Shown here in pieces: positions 47,701-59,248 of a stretch of 64,000 bases of DNA. Every line of letters starts with the position of its first letter. Within the stretch, counting starts at the first letter, position 1. The stretch is taken from contig QXEO01001819.1 in the NCBI GenBank assembly GCA_007115705.1, positions 1-64,000 on the forward strand. Reading direction: 5' to 3'. The stretch is from Dactylis glomerata (lineage: Eukaryota > Streptophyta > Magnoliopsida > Poales > Poaceae). Made by a program: the position numbers and the translations under genes. The notes beneath the pieces were generated by a model. It was given only the letters and a program-made list of their open reading frames with translations, was not told where the DNA came from and made no database searches.

Positions 47701-48994
47701 TGTTTTGGAGATAGATACTGAGGTAGCAAAGGATGGCAAGGTCTACTTCTCTAAGTTTTTTATGGCTTAAAAGCCTTGCATCGACGGTTTTAAAGCAGGG
47801 TGTCGTCCATATCTAAGCATAGACTCCTCTTTTTTAACTGGAAAGTGGAATGGTCAACTAGCAGCATGCAATGCTCTAGATGGACATAACTAGATGTTCC
47901 CTATTGCTATTGGCATGTTTCAATTAGAGACAGAGGCTTCATGGACATGGTTTATGATGCAGTTGAAAAGATGCTTAGGGCTAGTGTCAACTTTGGCAGT
48001 CCACACAGATGCATATAAAGGGCTAAAAAATGCAGTCAATGTTGTTTTCCCCCATGCTGAACAGAGAGAGTGCTTCGGCCATATGTGGATGAATTTGATT
48101 AAAAAAATCAAAGTAGTAGCAGAATGGGGGCGCATGTGGCCAGCACCAAGATCTTACACTAAACATACACACTCATATTATTTGGGTAAGGTAATGGCAG
48201 CAAAAACTGATACTGATTTTGCTTCATGGTTGCAAACCTACCATTCTCTATTATGGTACAGGTCAGGATTTAATACTGCCATCAAGTGTGATCATATCAA
48301 CAACAACTTGGCTGAAAGTTTTAACAACAAGGTGAAGGAGTTAAAATACTTGCATGTGCATGACATGGTTGACCAGATCAGGGTCATGATCATGCGATTG
48401 TGGGAATTGAGAAAAAGGATTGGTGATGTTCTGCAAGTGGATAAGCTGTCTGCGGTGGTACATCAGGTTGTTAACAGGAGCAGAAATCTTACACATTTGT
48501 TTGTTGAGAAATCTTCATTGTGGGGTGCCGAAGTTAGAGATATCAAGACTGGAAGGAGGCATGTTGTTAACACTGAACAGCATGAATGCACTTGCCTCGA
48601 GTGGCAACACACTAGTAAGCCATGTGAGCATGCCATACTTTTCTTGGCCTCCAAACCGAAGTTAAATATGCACCCATATTTGCATGAATATTACTCAGTA
48701 GAAAAATTCAAGGCTGCATATGCAACTCCAATTCAACCACTTACAGACCAGTCTTAGTGGCCTGAAGTGGAAATTGAATTTTCCTTATGTCCTCCTCCAA
48801 AACGAAAAGCTGGCAGGCCTAGAGTTAGTAGATTCAAGGCATGCTTTGAGAAAGGTGGGAGTAGTAAAAAGGCGAAAAAAAGATGAAAAACCAAAAATGT
48901 CCCAAAATAATAACAAAAATAGATGCAAGCTTTGCGAGGAACTTGGGCCCTGAGTTGGGTCTCCCGTATGCCGTTACACTCCTAAAAGAACAAT
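44755..48994 (+). pseudogene. MULE transposase (MuDR family), disrupted
   Basis: The N-terminal piece 44755-44972 (M-H-D-A-T-Q-N-R) is separated by solo LTR E6 from the main frame, which starts near 46620. The main frame shows the MuDR DNA-binding domain (L-F-P-K-M-G-E-F-R...C...C-K-W-Y, about 47220-47430). A MULE catalytic domain follows (D-S-S-F-L-T-G...H-A-E-Q-R-E-C-F-G-H) at about 47820-48090. A SWIM zinc finger C-T-C-L...C-E-H is at about 48585-48630, then an A-G-R-P-R AT-hook-like motif. In-frame stops occur at 47474-47476, 47768-47770, 47891-47893 and 48755-48757, and a frameshift lies near 48880. Whether the 44972/46620 join is in frame or hides an intron is unresolved. It is dead as a transposase. 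Confidence 0.85.
44973..46614 (+). repeat. E6: solo LTR of the E3 family
   Basis: 1642 bp, starts TGATATGTCTC and ends ...GCCACAGCA. It is flanked by CTTGG at 44968-44972 and 46615-46619 with no internal element sequence. A solo LTR is the usual product of recombination between the two LTRs of one element. It carries a TATA box (TATAAAG, 45344-45350). It interrupts the MULE transposase. Confidence 0.9.
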
Positions 48995-49066
48995 GTATGT
49001 CTTTCTATTATTATTGTTTTGTTGCTTTTTTCACTTACTAACCAAATGACATGCTTTCTTTTTCAG
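48995..49066 (+). other. MULE intron
   Basis: GTATGT...TTTTTCAG, 72 bp and T-rich, joining a zinc-knuckle-like end (C-K-L-C-E-E-L, then R-Y-T-P) to the 3' exon. Both splice sites match plant consensus well. Confidence 0.7.
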
Positions 49067-49752
49067 GACAAAATGTTTCGATCAGGCCCCGGTTCAGGGG
49101 CCCTCAGATCAGCACCTTGTTGTTGAAAATTGCTGGCCAAAGAAAAAGACAAGACTTGGTGGATGTAGAAAAAAGAAACCTGGCCCAAGTCTAGATGCAG
49201 TTCTGGATGTTGCAGTGCTAGCTGATCCTATTTCGGATGCAGTTGGATGTTGCAGTGCAAGCTGATTCAGTTCCGGATGCAGTTCTGGATGTTGCAGTGT
49301 AAGCTGATCCAATTCTGGATGCAGTGCTAGCTGATCCAGTTCCGGATGTAGTTCTGGATGTTGCAGTGCAAGCTAATTCAGTTCCGGATGCAGTTCTAGA
49401 TGTTGCAGTGCAAGCTGATCCAATTCTTGATGCAGTTTTGGATGTTGTCGTGCAATCTGATCCAGTTCTGGATGTTGTGGTGCAAACTGAAGCTAAACCA
49501 GCAGTTGAGGTGCAAACTGAAGAAGTTTTGGATGTTGTTTTGCAAACTAAAGAACCTGTGTGTGCTGAGGAGGTGCACAGTCTATGGGAAGCTCTAGGAC
49601 GTGCTGTGGGGAGACCCAGTGAAAGTGATGCAAAGAGAACAAACAGAATGAGTGTAATTATTGGTGTAGAACCAACACCTGTAGAACCAAAACCAACGAC
49701 GAAGAAATGCAGGGGCCGCCCGAAAGGTAGTGGTAAGACAAATAATAAGTGA
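49067..49752 (+). pseudogene. MULE 3' exon with repeat-coded region
   Basis: It opens with K-C-F-D-Q-A-P and a Lys-rich stretch, then enters a 42-bp coding repeat (49194-49500). It ends with an AT-hook-like C-R-G-R-P-K-G-S-G-K tail and a stop at 49750-49752. Loss of two bases in one repeat (near 49234) breaks the frame. The downstream open frame covers 49324-49752. This could be the transposase C-terminus or a fused host-derived segment. Confidence 0.6.
49194..49500 (+). repeat. 42-bp minisatellite in MULE 3' exon
   Basis: About eight imperfect units of GATGCAGTTCTGGATGTTGC... encode a 14-residue D-A-V-L-D-V-A-V-Q-A-D-P pattern. Some units are shorter (27, 39, 40 bp), so only part of the array keeps the frame. 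Confidence 0.85.
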
Positions 49753-50957
49753 AAGCTGTGTAAAAACTGGTGTGATGTCATGTTATGTTATTTGTACTTT
49801 GATTCGTGAGTGTAATAATGTTGTTTGTACTTTGATGTCGAATTTGATACAAATTTCAAATTTGATGAAAATTCAAATTTGAGGGAAATTCAAATTTGAA
49901 GTATTTTAATGCTAATGTTGTGATAATGCTATATTTGTATGATGTTTCAATGTTTTCTCAACTATTATACACGTTGGGTATCTATCCGGTCACTATTGCG
50001 AAGTAAACTCATAGTTATCAGAAATGTGCTACAAATGAGCTCCAAAGATAGGGTAAACACCTCCATTTCTAAGCAAGTAATTTTCCGACCTTGTCTAAAT
50101 GAGTCAAAAAAAATCCCTATACATATATTCTACCTATGTAGTCTCAATTCAAAGTCTCACTACTTGTTGAATTGTTCTTTATATTCTTTATTTTTTTGGG
50201 AGAAAACATGCTTTTATTAAAAAACAAAAAAAAAACAAGTTTAAAGCATGAAAACGAAGACATATGTTAAGAACTTTCTTAATCACTCCAAAATGATGCT
50301 TGGATGTCAATTTGGATGTTCTCCCTTATCGAATACTCAAAAACCTAGCTCATTTCCCGTTGAAATCCAAGCAACAGCGTTCGTGGTAGCTCACTTTTGT
50401 GAAGGCCTTTTCACAAAATTGTCCGTAGACCATGTTTATAATTTTTCCTCGTAACTAAGTCACATAATAAGAAAATGTGCACATGATTTATATTTTTTTG
50501 ATTTTTTTTTGAATTAGTTATGGCTATTTGAATGTTGGTTAAACATCAGATAACCCCGTTGACTGCCTCAAAACCCCGGAAAAACCCCGCGGGGTTTCTC
50601 CTAACCCTAACACGCCGTCGGATCATACCCTAGATCCAATTATGACCGTTTGATCGGGTCTTCTAGAAGGCCTATCGCGGGAAGGCCATCCACGATCCGC
50701 GAGAGGCTAGTTCTACGATCTGATTGGTTGGACCATATGACGATCCTCGAAGAGTCGGGTTCTGCACCCAGATTGGCTGCAACTTTTTTCTCAGAATCAT
50801 GGAGGTGAATCGGTATGGTCGTCGGACTTGGGTTATGTGTGTGTCCGTGGTTGGTTGAATTGGCCTAAAATAAAAGTGCCCAAAAAATAAAACGATTTGC
50901 CGCCAGCTCCACATACCATGCATGCCAGTTGCCGGCACGATCATTGGCATGCATGCT
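49753..50957. other. Unassigned AT-rich to GC-rich sequence
   Basis: No ORF with a recognisable domain. It contains CAAATTTG-type repeats (about 49855-49900), A/T homopolymer runs (about 50190-50240 and 50490-50510), a 16-bp perfect palindrome (50582-50597), a GC-richer promoter-like block (50560-50760) and a CATGCATG inverted pair at the E7 junction. It may include the MULE 3' end, but I see no terminal repeat to prove that. Confidence 0.5.
50582..50597. repeat. 16-bp perfect palindrome
   Basis: AAACCCCGCGGGGTTT. It has no loop, so cruciform or a dyad binding site is possible. No associated gene is seen. Confidence 0.8.
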
Positions 50958-52681
50958 GAAGGAAATATGCCCTAGAGGCAATAATAATATTGTTATTATC
51001 ATATTTCTTGTTCATGATAATGTTTATACTCCATGCTAGAATTGTATTAAGTGGAAACATTAATACTTGTGTGGTTTATGAACAACACTGTGTCCCTAGT
51101 ATGCCTCTACTAGACTAGCTTATTGATTAATGATGGTTAAGGTTTCCTAACCATAAACATGAGTTGTCGATTAATAATGAGGTCATGTCATTAGGAGAAT
51201 GATGTGATGGACAGACCCAAATAAAGCACAACAATTAGATCGTGCAATTGTGTTCATCTTTGCGAAGCTTTTTCCTATGTCATGTATTGTATTCCTTAGA
51301 CCATGAGATAATGCAACTCCCTAGTGCCGGAGGAGAGCTTTGAGGTCATCAAACGTCACCCTATGAGAGGATGATTATAAAGGTGTCTCTCAGGTAATCG
51401 GAAAGTACTTGTTGGGTTACATATATCGAGATGGAATTTTTCCCTCCCGAGTTAGAGAGATATACTTCGGGCCCACTCGGTAATCGATATCAATACCGCT
51501 TGCAAGTATGTGGTTAAAGAGTTAATCACAAAGTGATATCGGATTACGGAACGAGTAAAGTACTTGCTGTGAATGAGATTGAACTAGGTATGCCGATACC
51601 AACGATCGAATCTCGGGCGAGTAAAATATCGCGAGACGAAGGGAATACAAATATGGGATTGATTGAATCCTGACATCGTGGTTCATCCAATATGATCATT
51701 GTTGATTACGTGGGAGTCAATATGGATTTTCAGATGCCGCTATTGATTATTGATGGAGATCATGTCCGCGCATTCTCGAACCCGTAGGGTCACACAAGTG
51801 TTTCAGAAAGTTTCGGAATTGTTCCGGGTGGAAAATATTATTGTTTATTAATTGTATGAATTAATAAATATTAACGTTATTTATTTAGAAGAAATAAATA
51901 AAGGAAAGAAGAAAAAAAAGAGGGGAGCGGCGGCCAGGGAGCGACCTGGCTCGCTCAATCGAGCGAAGCGGCCGGCACTGCTCCTGGCACGCTCGCTAGG
52001 ATGGACTGGGGCTCAGGCCGCTGGTGGGCTGGCACGCCAGGCCGCCTAGTGGGCCGGGTCACAAGGCCATCTAGTGGGTCAAGGCAGCAGGCGCAAGCGG
52101 CACGGGCAGGCACGCCGTGATCGATCGATGGATCAATCTGATCCGGCGGCGCTGTCTTGTTTGCATGCGTTACCCGCAAGTCTCTTTGACCTAGCTCCTG
52201 ATGCAAGATTGTCTGGCTATAAAAAGAGCATGGAGCCGCCAGTTTGGTCTGACCTAATTCTCGTGGAGCCACTGTCCGATTTTTGAAGCCTCCTTTCTCC
52301 GTTCTTGTTCCGCCATGCAAACAGGCGAAGTCCTGTCGATGAAAACTCTCCACCATAGACACCACGCCGTCATGCTGTCGATCCTATCTACCACTCCACA
52401 ATATCTCGCTGGACCGGGAAGGTGGATTCGTTGGTGTGCTGTACGTGTGCATCTCTCGGAGGCGTCGCCACTTGCGGCGTTGGATTGGATCGGATCGCGC
52501 GGAGGAGACTAGTACGACTACATCATCCACGTTCTGTTGAATGTTTCCACTGTGCGATTTCTTCAAGGGTATGAAGATCTCATCTATCTCTCTTATTGAT
52601 TACATCTCCTAGATTAGATCTTAGCTTTCTTGTTCGCATCCATAGGAATTTTTTTGATTTACTATGCTGCGAAACCCTTCA
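50958..52681 (+). repeat. E7 5' LTR
   Basis: 1724 bp, starts TGAAGG and ends CCTTCA, with a TATA box (TATAAAAA at 52218-52225). The small ORFs inside it have no support. Confidence 0.88.
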
Positions 52682-52682
52682 G

Positions 52683-52696
52683 TGGTATCAGAGCTA
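52683..52696 (+). other. E7 primer binding site (initiator tRNA-Met)
   Basis: TGGTATCAGAGCTA, one base after the LTR; the standard Copia primer site. Confidence 0.92.
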
Positions 52697-52801
52697 GATC
52701 TATGCGTAGATGTGTTTCACGAGTAGAACGCAGCATGCTTGTTGCGGGCGTTGATGTTTTCTATTGCAAACCTCTATTTTGAGTACTTCTTATGGCGCGG
52801 C

Positions 52802-55800
52802 TGTGACGACCTCAAATTTGACAACAAATTCGAAGTGCCCGTTATGTATTCCACCGCAATCCCAGGACCATTGTTGCGGTATACATAACGTAGTTGGTAA
52901 CCAGTTCCATAGACATTACAATACGATGGTTCAAATACAATGGTCATAGTGACCAAGTTCATATTACAACACAATATAGCAGCGGAAATAACGTCTTCGG
53001 GTCCATGCCTTCACCCTACAAGCAATGGCGACTCATGGAGACGATCTTAGTTCTGGTACACTTCTTCATACCCTTCCTCCGGATACTCTTCCCCATAGTC
53101 TGGCCAAGTTGATAGCCAGGGACACACCCATGAGTACATTGGATGCACTCGCAAACCATCGTATAAATGAAAAGAGGAAGTAGATATGCAAGGTTGATAT
53201 GGTGGACTAAGCACTAAGTTTATTTGCACAAGCTAGTTTTATTTCCCAAGAATGTTCATTGGTAGAAAAGAAGTTTAGTTTTCTAAGTTCGATCTAAAGA
53301 GGAACTTACAGTGTGTCAACATCATTGTCAAGTCAAGTCATTCACCATGTTCACCATTGTTACTTTTTATTCTTGACAAAAGTCAAGTACAGCTTGCCAA
53401 CTATCCATAACCGCGGACTCGGCTATTCGAATAGTTTTGAAAACCTCTGCAGAGGGGTACACTTTACCCACAAGAATCGATACATCTGCCGGGAGAAATC
53501 CACGGATCGTCATACACAAGGTATGCGGGGTTCAGATAATCCAACAAACTCTTTCACTTGTCTACGCTAGTATAGAATCCTTCCCTAGAGCCCGAGACAC
53601 GGATTTCCCTGTTCCGGCGCCTCTAGTTTTGCCCGCTCCGGGATGCCGGATGGATGGAAATCTTCAGGAAGGAAAATTTCCAATGACCACTCGGTTCGGA
53701 AGCAACCACGCATGGAATACTTCTATAAAGGATGATACAAGACCTCCCATACTAGAATAAACAAGCTAGGAATAAGCCCCTTCCCATTCAGGGGTAATGT
53801 GGTCGTACGGTATGGTTGGCTCACATAGTACATCACCCGTTGTCATTGAGAAATACATTTCATAGTTCTTAGTCAAAATTAACTTCTTTCATAAAGCCAA
53901 CATGTAGGAGCGATCTCCAATTCAAGTTTTCAAGTTCAAGTCACCACTTTTCAATTAGGATTCCCCTTATAGATGGCCTCCGTTTTATTAGCGACTAAGC
54001 AACTACATTGAGTGATGATACCACTAGACATGGTTGGATAAACTCAGCTTGATGCTCTTGTTAAGCAAGATATCAAACACCTCTATCATTCTACTCTAGC
54101 AATTCAATCATGCAATTTACTTAAAACAGGTAGAATGAAATAGTAAAACTAGGCAGTTGGAGTATGATTCAAAAGATGGCTTGCCTTGGTTGGCAAAGTG
54201 TCTGGGGTATTCTTCTTCTTCTTCTTGATAGTATCCCCCCCTCAATATCCTCCTCAGCAACACTAGCGTCTAATAACGAAGCCAACACAAAACACCCAAT
54301 CACTACACAATGCTAACCACACACCAAGCACACATATTTGTTTGCTAACAATAGCATTCATGTTGCATTTTATGGAGTTGGATTGCAAGTTTTTCTTCCA
54401 AGTTTGCATTGAGTGTGCAAGTTAAATTTTCTACCAATGCCATGTGTTGTTTACTTTTTGGAGTATGGGTGAGTAACTATGGTTAATAGGGCTAGTTCAA
54501 GTGGGGAGGGATTAACTAAGGGAATTGGTAATGAGGGCAAATTAATTCTAAGTGTATGATAGGGATCTATCATTTTATGTTACTAATTAGAGCTGGGTTA
54601 GGGTCTAATTGATAATACTAACAAGGTTTGAGTTGATTAATGTTGACTAAACAGTAGACAAGTTGAATAGTGAGTTCATAAATCAAGTTTCAAGATTTTA
54701 GGAGGTTTAAATAATTCTATAGAATTTTTCTATGATTAATAAAGCTATGGTCACACTATTCTTATTTATTTAAATTCCTAACTCAAATTGAATTCTAACC
54801 AATTCTACAGTGTAGAGCATTTTACAAGCTTTCCAATGCATATTCATTTGCTAGAAATGGATTTGTAAAACTCTTGGAATTTAAGTTTGAAAATCATATC
54901 TGAAAGTTATTTGAAATAATTCAAACGGGCGGGAAATTAAATAAAAATGAAACGGACCGATTCTACACACACTGGGCCTAATTCAAACGAAACCCGAACG
55001 GGCCGGCCCAGAAAACGTTTCGCACGGGGCGGGATTTGTTTTTAAACAAACTGACAGGTGGGGTCGTCTTGTCAGGTGACTTAAGTTACCGAATCGGTAC
55101 GCTACCGTGCGATCTCGATCTAACGGCTCCCAAGCTTCGTGTTCATCGGCCAGGGTTGAAGCTCACCTGCGCACGGCGAGGAAGACGACGGCGATGGCAA
55201 GGCTTGTAGAGGAAGCAGAACTTGTCGGCGACGTGCGGAAAAGGATCCGACAGCACTCCTCCTCCAGCTCCGGCGTCCGTTCGACCAGCGGCAGTCCCAC
55301 GTGGTGGCACGGCTCGCGTCCAGAACCTCGCCGGCGATGCAGGCGTCGATGAACCAGAGCGAGAGGGAGGGAGAGATGATGTCTAGGTGGTCGCTGGGAG
55401 TGGTGTGCGTCTCCTCGTTTGATCGGCGGGGGGGTTTAAATAGGCCTAAGCGTCGGGGGAGAGGGTGTCCAGAAGCTCGCCGGTGCGGGGGCCCTGGGCG
55501 CGTACGTCGAGCGACACTGGGCACGGCGCCCTTGCTCGCGTGCTGGGGGGCTTTGGTCTCGGCTGCGGCGTGCTGTGGGTCGGTGCTGGCGAGGGCAGGG
55601 CGGTCGGCGACGTGCAGCAAGCTGGGAAGAAGAGAGGGGGGGTCCTGGGTGCTGCCTCCTCTTCTCCTCCCTTTCTCACGGCTCGGGTCGGGGCAGGGGG
55701 CGCTGGGCTCGACCGTGGCATCATCCAGGAGCATGGCGACAGGGTTTGAGCGAGCCAGAACAGTGATCTTCACAGTGATCAAGATTTGCTCGATTTTCAT

Positions 55801-56404
55801 CCTCCAGGTGTTCGACGAATTGCCCGCAAGAGATTTAATTTTGAATTTTTGAAATTTTCCACTTTGGGTGATCAGCATATGAGCCAAGGTATCCAGTGGT
55901 ATTTTTGTCCTGAAGAAAGGATGAGTTTTGTAAAAATCTTATTTGCATTTTTCGGTATAGTCACTGTTTCAGATTCAAAGTTTGACAGAAGTTTGAGTGA
56001 TGTTCTGATTTGAATTTTGGGTAGCAACTTCTTGGTTGAGTTAGTATGTGACTTGGTGAAGCTCAACTAACTGGCCAAACACTGAGTTGAGTTACATAAT
56101 TCTTAATCTAAAGGCTCAAAGTAGGGTAGTCAATAACAATTTCTAGATCATCTTATTCTTCTCTTTTTCTTTATTATGTTTATTTCTGGTTTCTTTGGTT
56201 CCTATAATTCTTCTCAATTGCTTCTGTTGGTTAAGTTAGAATTAACTAACTAGTGCACAACAAATAATAATACACATGAAATCATAAAAGACATATAATA
56301 GAAAATACATGTATGCATGAGATAATAGATAAAAAGTTTTATCTGGGTCCAAAATTTGGCACTTTAATTAATAAGAAGTGGATTACAATTTCTGAGTTGT
56401 TACA
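52802..56404 (-). repeat. E8 3' LTR (left copy), 3.6 kb
   Basis: It starts TGTGACGACC on the plus strand and ends GTTACA, so on the minus strand it is TGTAACA...GTCACA. The right boundary is set by the adjacent polypurine tract. A TATA box (CTATTTAAA, minus strand) lies at 55435-55443, followed downstream by a GC-rich leader. The long open frames in 55100-55890 are GC-rich and lack domains. Confidence 0.88.
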
Positions 56405-56419
56405 ATCTTCCCCCCTTAA
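56405..56419 (-). other. E8 polypurine tract
   Basis: On the minus strand it reads TTAAGGGGGGAAGAT immediately before TGTAACA. Confidence 0.85.
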
Positions 56420-56447
56420 AAAAAATCTCGTCCCCGAGATTCACTAG

Positions 56448-57045
56448 TTAAGAACTAAAAAGATTGGGAAACTCTTTCTGGAGGTAATCTTCTCGTTCCC
56501 AAGTGGCTTCATCTTCGGTGTGGTTACTCCACTGAACTTTCAGAAACTTGATGCTTCGGGTTCGAGTGGTTCGATAAGCTTCCTCGAGGATACGGATAGG
56601 CATTTCACGATAGGTCAAATCTTTGTTGATGTCCACGGAACGATGATCAATATTCTTGAAGACTTCTGACTTCTCCGGCACTTCAAGGCATTTCCGAAGT
56701 AACGACACGTGAAAGACATCGTGCACTTCAGACAATTCAGGGGGCATCTCCAACTGATATGACACTTCTCCTCTGCGGCTTAGCACCTTGAAAGGTCCAA
56801 TATACCTTGGTGCAAGCTTTCCTTTTACTTGGAATCTTTGCATTCCCTTGAGAGGCGATACTCTGAGGTAAACAAAATCTCCAATCTGAAAGGTCAGTTC
56901 TCTACGTCTCTTGTCGGCATAACTCTTCTGTCTAGACTGGGCCGCCTTGAGGTAATCACGAATCATGCGAACTTTCTCCTCGGCTTCTTGCAGAATGTCA
57001 GGTCCAAATATCTGACTGTCTCCGGTTTCTGACCAATTCAAAGGG
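56448..57045 (-). pseudogene. pol: E8 pol C-terminus: integrase tail and chromodomain
   Basis: This is the continuation of pol in a second frame after a one-base loss in a C run near 57041. It contains the integrase C-terminal G-D-F-V-Y-L and G-P-F-K-V region, the F-H-V-S-L-L motif and a chromodomain (P-I-R-I-L-E...V-Q-W-S...A-T-W-E). The chromodomain is typical of Tekay/Del chromoviruses and is known to direct integration to particular chromatin. Confidence 0.85.
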
Positions 57046-59248
57046 TACGACACTTCCTTCCATACAAAGCTTCAAATGGGGCCATTTGCAAACTGGCTTG
57101 ATAACTGTTGTTGTAGGAGAACTCCGCGAAAGGCAGACAATCTTCCCACTTAGCCCCATAGGATAGAACACAGGCTCTCAGCATATCTTCAAGTATTTGG
57201 TTCACTCTTTCAGTCTGTCCATCAGTCTGAGGGTGATAAGCTGTGCTAAAGGCTAACTTGGTTCCCAAGGCTTGATGCAAACTTTTCCAAAATCTCGAGG
57301 TGAATTGGGTTCCTCGATCGGAAACTATGGTTTTTGGGATTCCATGCAAACTAACAATTTTGGATAGATAAAGATCTGCCAGCTGTCCTGAGGTATAAGT
57401 GGTCTTGACAGGAATAAAGTGGGCAACTTTGGTCAGTCTATCCACAATGACCCAGATAGAGTCATTTCCACGGCTAGACCTTGGAAATCCAGTGATGAAA
57501 TCCATTCCAACAGATTCCCACTTCCATTCCGGAACTTGCAAAGGTTGCAGCAGTCCAGCAGGACGTTGATGTTCAGCCTTGACTCTTTGGCAGATATCAC
57601 ACTTGGATATAAACGATGCGATCTCACGCTTCATGCCATGCCACCAAAATTGTTCCTTCAAGTCTTGATACATCTTAGTTCCACCAGGGTGGATGGAGTA
57701 AGGTGTCTCATGAGCTTCCTTCATAATCATTTCCTTCAATTCTGAATCAGCAGGCACACAAATACGTCCTTTATACCAAAGAACTCCTTGATCATCTTCT
57801 TCAAATCCTGGCACCTTGCCGGAACTAATTCTGCGCTTGATTCCGTCAATACTCTCATTTCGTTTCTGGGCTTCTTTGATTTGGCTCATCAAGGTGGGTT
57901 GAAACTCAAGGTTGGCTAAGAATCCTTGACTGACTAGTTCCAATCCAAAATTTTCAAACTCTTGGTGCAACATGGGTTGCTCTTCTTTGATCATCATATT
58001 TAATGAGCAGGGCTTCCTACTCAATGCATCGGCAACTACATTGGCCTTACCGGGGTGATAATGAATTTCCAGATCATAATCCTTGATTAACTCGATCCAT
58101 CTTCTTTGTCTCATGTTCAACTCCTTCTGAGTGAAAATATATTTCAAACTCTTGTGGTCAGTGTAGATCTCACAACGGTTACCCATAAGATAGTGCCTCC
58201 AGGTTTTCAAAGCTAAAACTACGGCTGCTAACTCCAGATCATGAGTTGGATAGTTTTCTTCATGAGGTCGAAGCTGCCGAGAGAGGTAAGCTATGACCTT
58301 GCCTTCTTGCATTAACACGCAACCAAGTCCAAGTTTGGAAGCATCGCAATAGACATCAAAGTTTTTGGTGATATCGGGCATGGTTAGGACGGGGGCGGTC
58401 ACCAATCGCTTCTTGAGCTCTTGAAAACTCTCTTCACACTTAGGGGTCCATTCAAACTTCTTGTCCTTCTTCAGTAATTGGGTCATGGGTCTAGCAATGC
58501 TCGAGAACCCTTCAACAAATTTGCGGTAATATCCCGCTAGTCCGAGAAAACCTCTAACTTCAGTTTGAGTGGTAGGGGCTTCCCATTCCATGACTGATTT
58601 GTTCTTCTTTGGGTCCACAGACACTCCTCCAGCTGATAATACATGGCCTAAGAATCCAACTTCCTTCAACCAAAACTCACACTTACTGAACTTGGCATAT
58701 AGCTGATGCTCTCTCAGAGTCTCTAAGATTAATCTCAGATGGGTTGCATGCTCTTCTTCGGACTTGGAGTAGATAAGAATGTCATCAATGAAGACAACAA
58801 CAAACTTATCCAAAAACTCCATAAAAACTTTATTCATGAGATTCATGAAATAAGCAGGGGCATTGGTTAATCCAAAGGACATTACGGTGTACTCATACAA
58901 TCCGTACCAGGTAGTGAAGGCTGTCTTGGGTATATCAGTTGCACGGATCTTCAATTGATGGTATCCCGTTCTAAGGTCTATCTTTGAGAAGACTCGAGCT
59001 CCGGTCAGCTGGTCAAACAGATCATCTATCTTTGGGAGAGGATACTTATTCTTGATGGTAACATCATTCAGCTTGCGGTAATCAGTGCACAGTCGGCTAG
59101 AACCGTCACTTTTATCCACAAACAAAACAGGTGATCTCCAAGCAGAAGAACTTGGCTGAATCAATCCCTTACTCAAAAGGTCATCCAACTGCTTCTTTAA
59201 CTCCACTAATTCAGCTGGGTTCATACGATAGGGTCTTTGGGCTATGGA
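57038..59248 (-). pseudogene. pol: E8 pol: reverse transcriptase, RNase H, integrase core
   Basis: The reverse transcriptase has F-I-D-D catalytic residues and L-R-T-G-Y-H. RNase H has D-A-S-K-L-G and T-D-H-K-S-L. The integrase has a zinc finger (H...C-D-I-C) and the DDE core: D in G-M-D-F-I, D in S-D-R-G-T and E in Q-T-E-R-V. It is in the same frame as gag but separated by TGA at 59249-59251, and ends at a frameshift near 57041. The catalytic residues are all present, so this copy is only lightly damaged. One stop and one single-base shift could also be sequence errors. Confidence 0.87.

Larger units (their letters stand above)
44477..49752 (+). mobile_element. Mutator-like element (MULE) remnant with solo LTR inside
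   Basis: It contains a MuDR-type transposase pseudogene and a 3' exon. I could not recognise long terminal inverted repeats on either side, so the boundaries are only the coding extent and the neighbouring E5 end. The left flank carries a leader-like stretch (44477-44754) with a GTAAAT at about 44690. Confidence 0.6.
50958..52801 (+). mobile_element. E7: Angela/BARE-like Copia element, 5' end only in window
   Basis: A 5' LTR, primer site and 120 bp of internal sequence are visible before E8 interrupts. The LTR opening (…ATATGCCCTAGAGGCAATAA…) is characteristic of the grass BARE/WIS/Angela group. The left flanking five bases are CATGC. The rest lies beyond E8, outside the window. Confidence 0.85.

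Noticed and set aside
54200..54240. TTC microsatellite in the E8 LTR
   Set aside because: Short simple repeat present in both LTR copies; no function suggested.
55120..55887. 255-codon minus-strand ORF in the E8 LTR
   Set aside because: GC-rich, overlapped by equally long frames on the other strand, and contains the TATA region; probably incidental.
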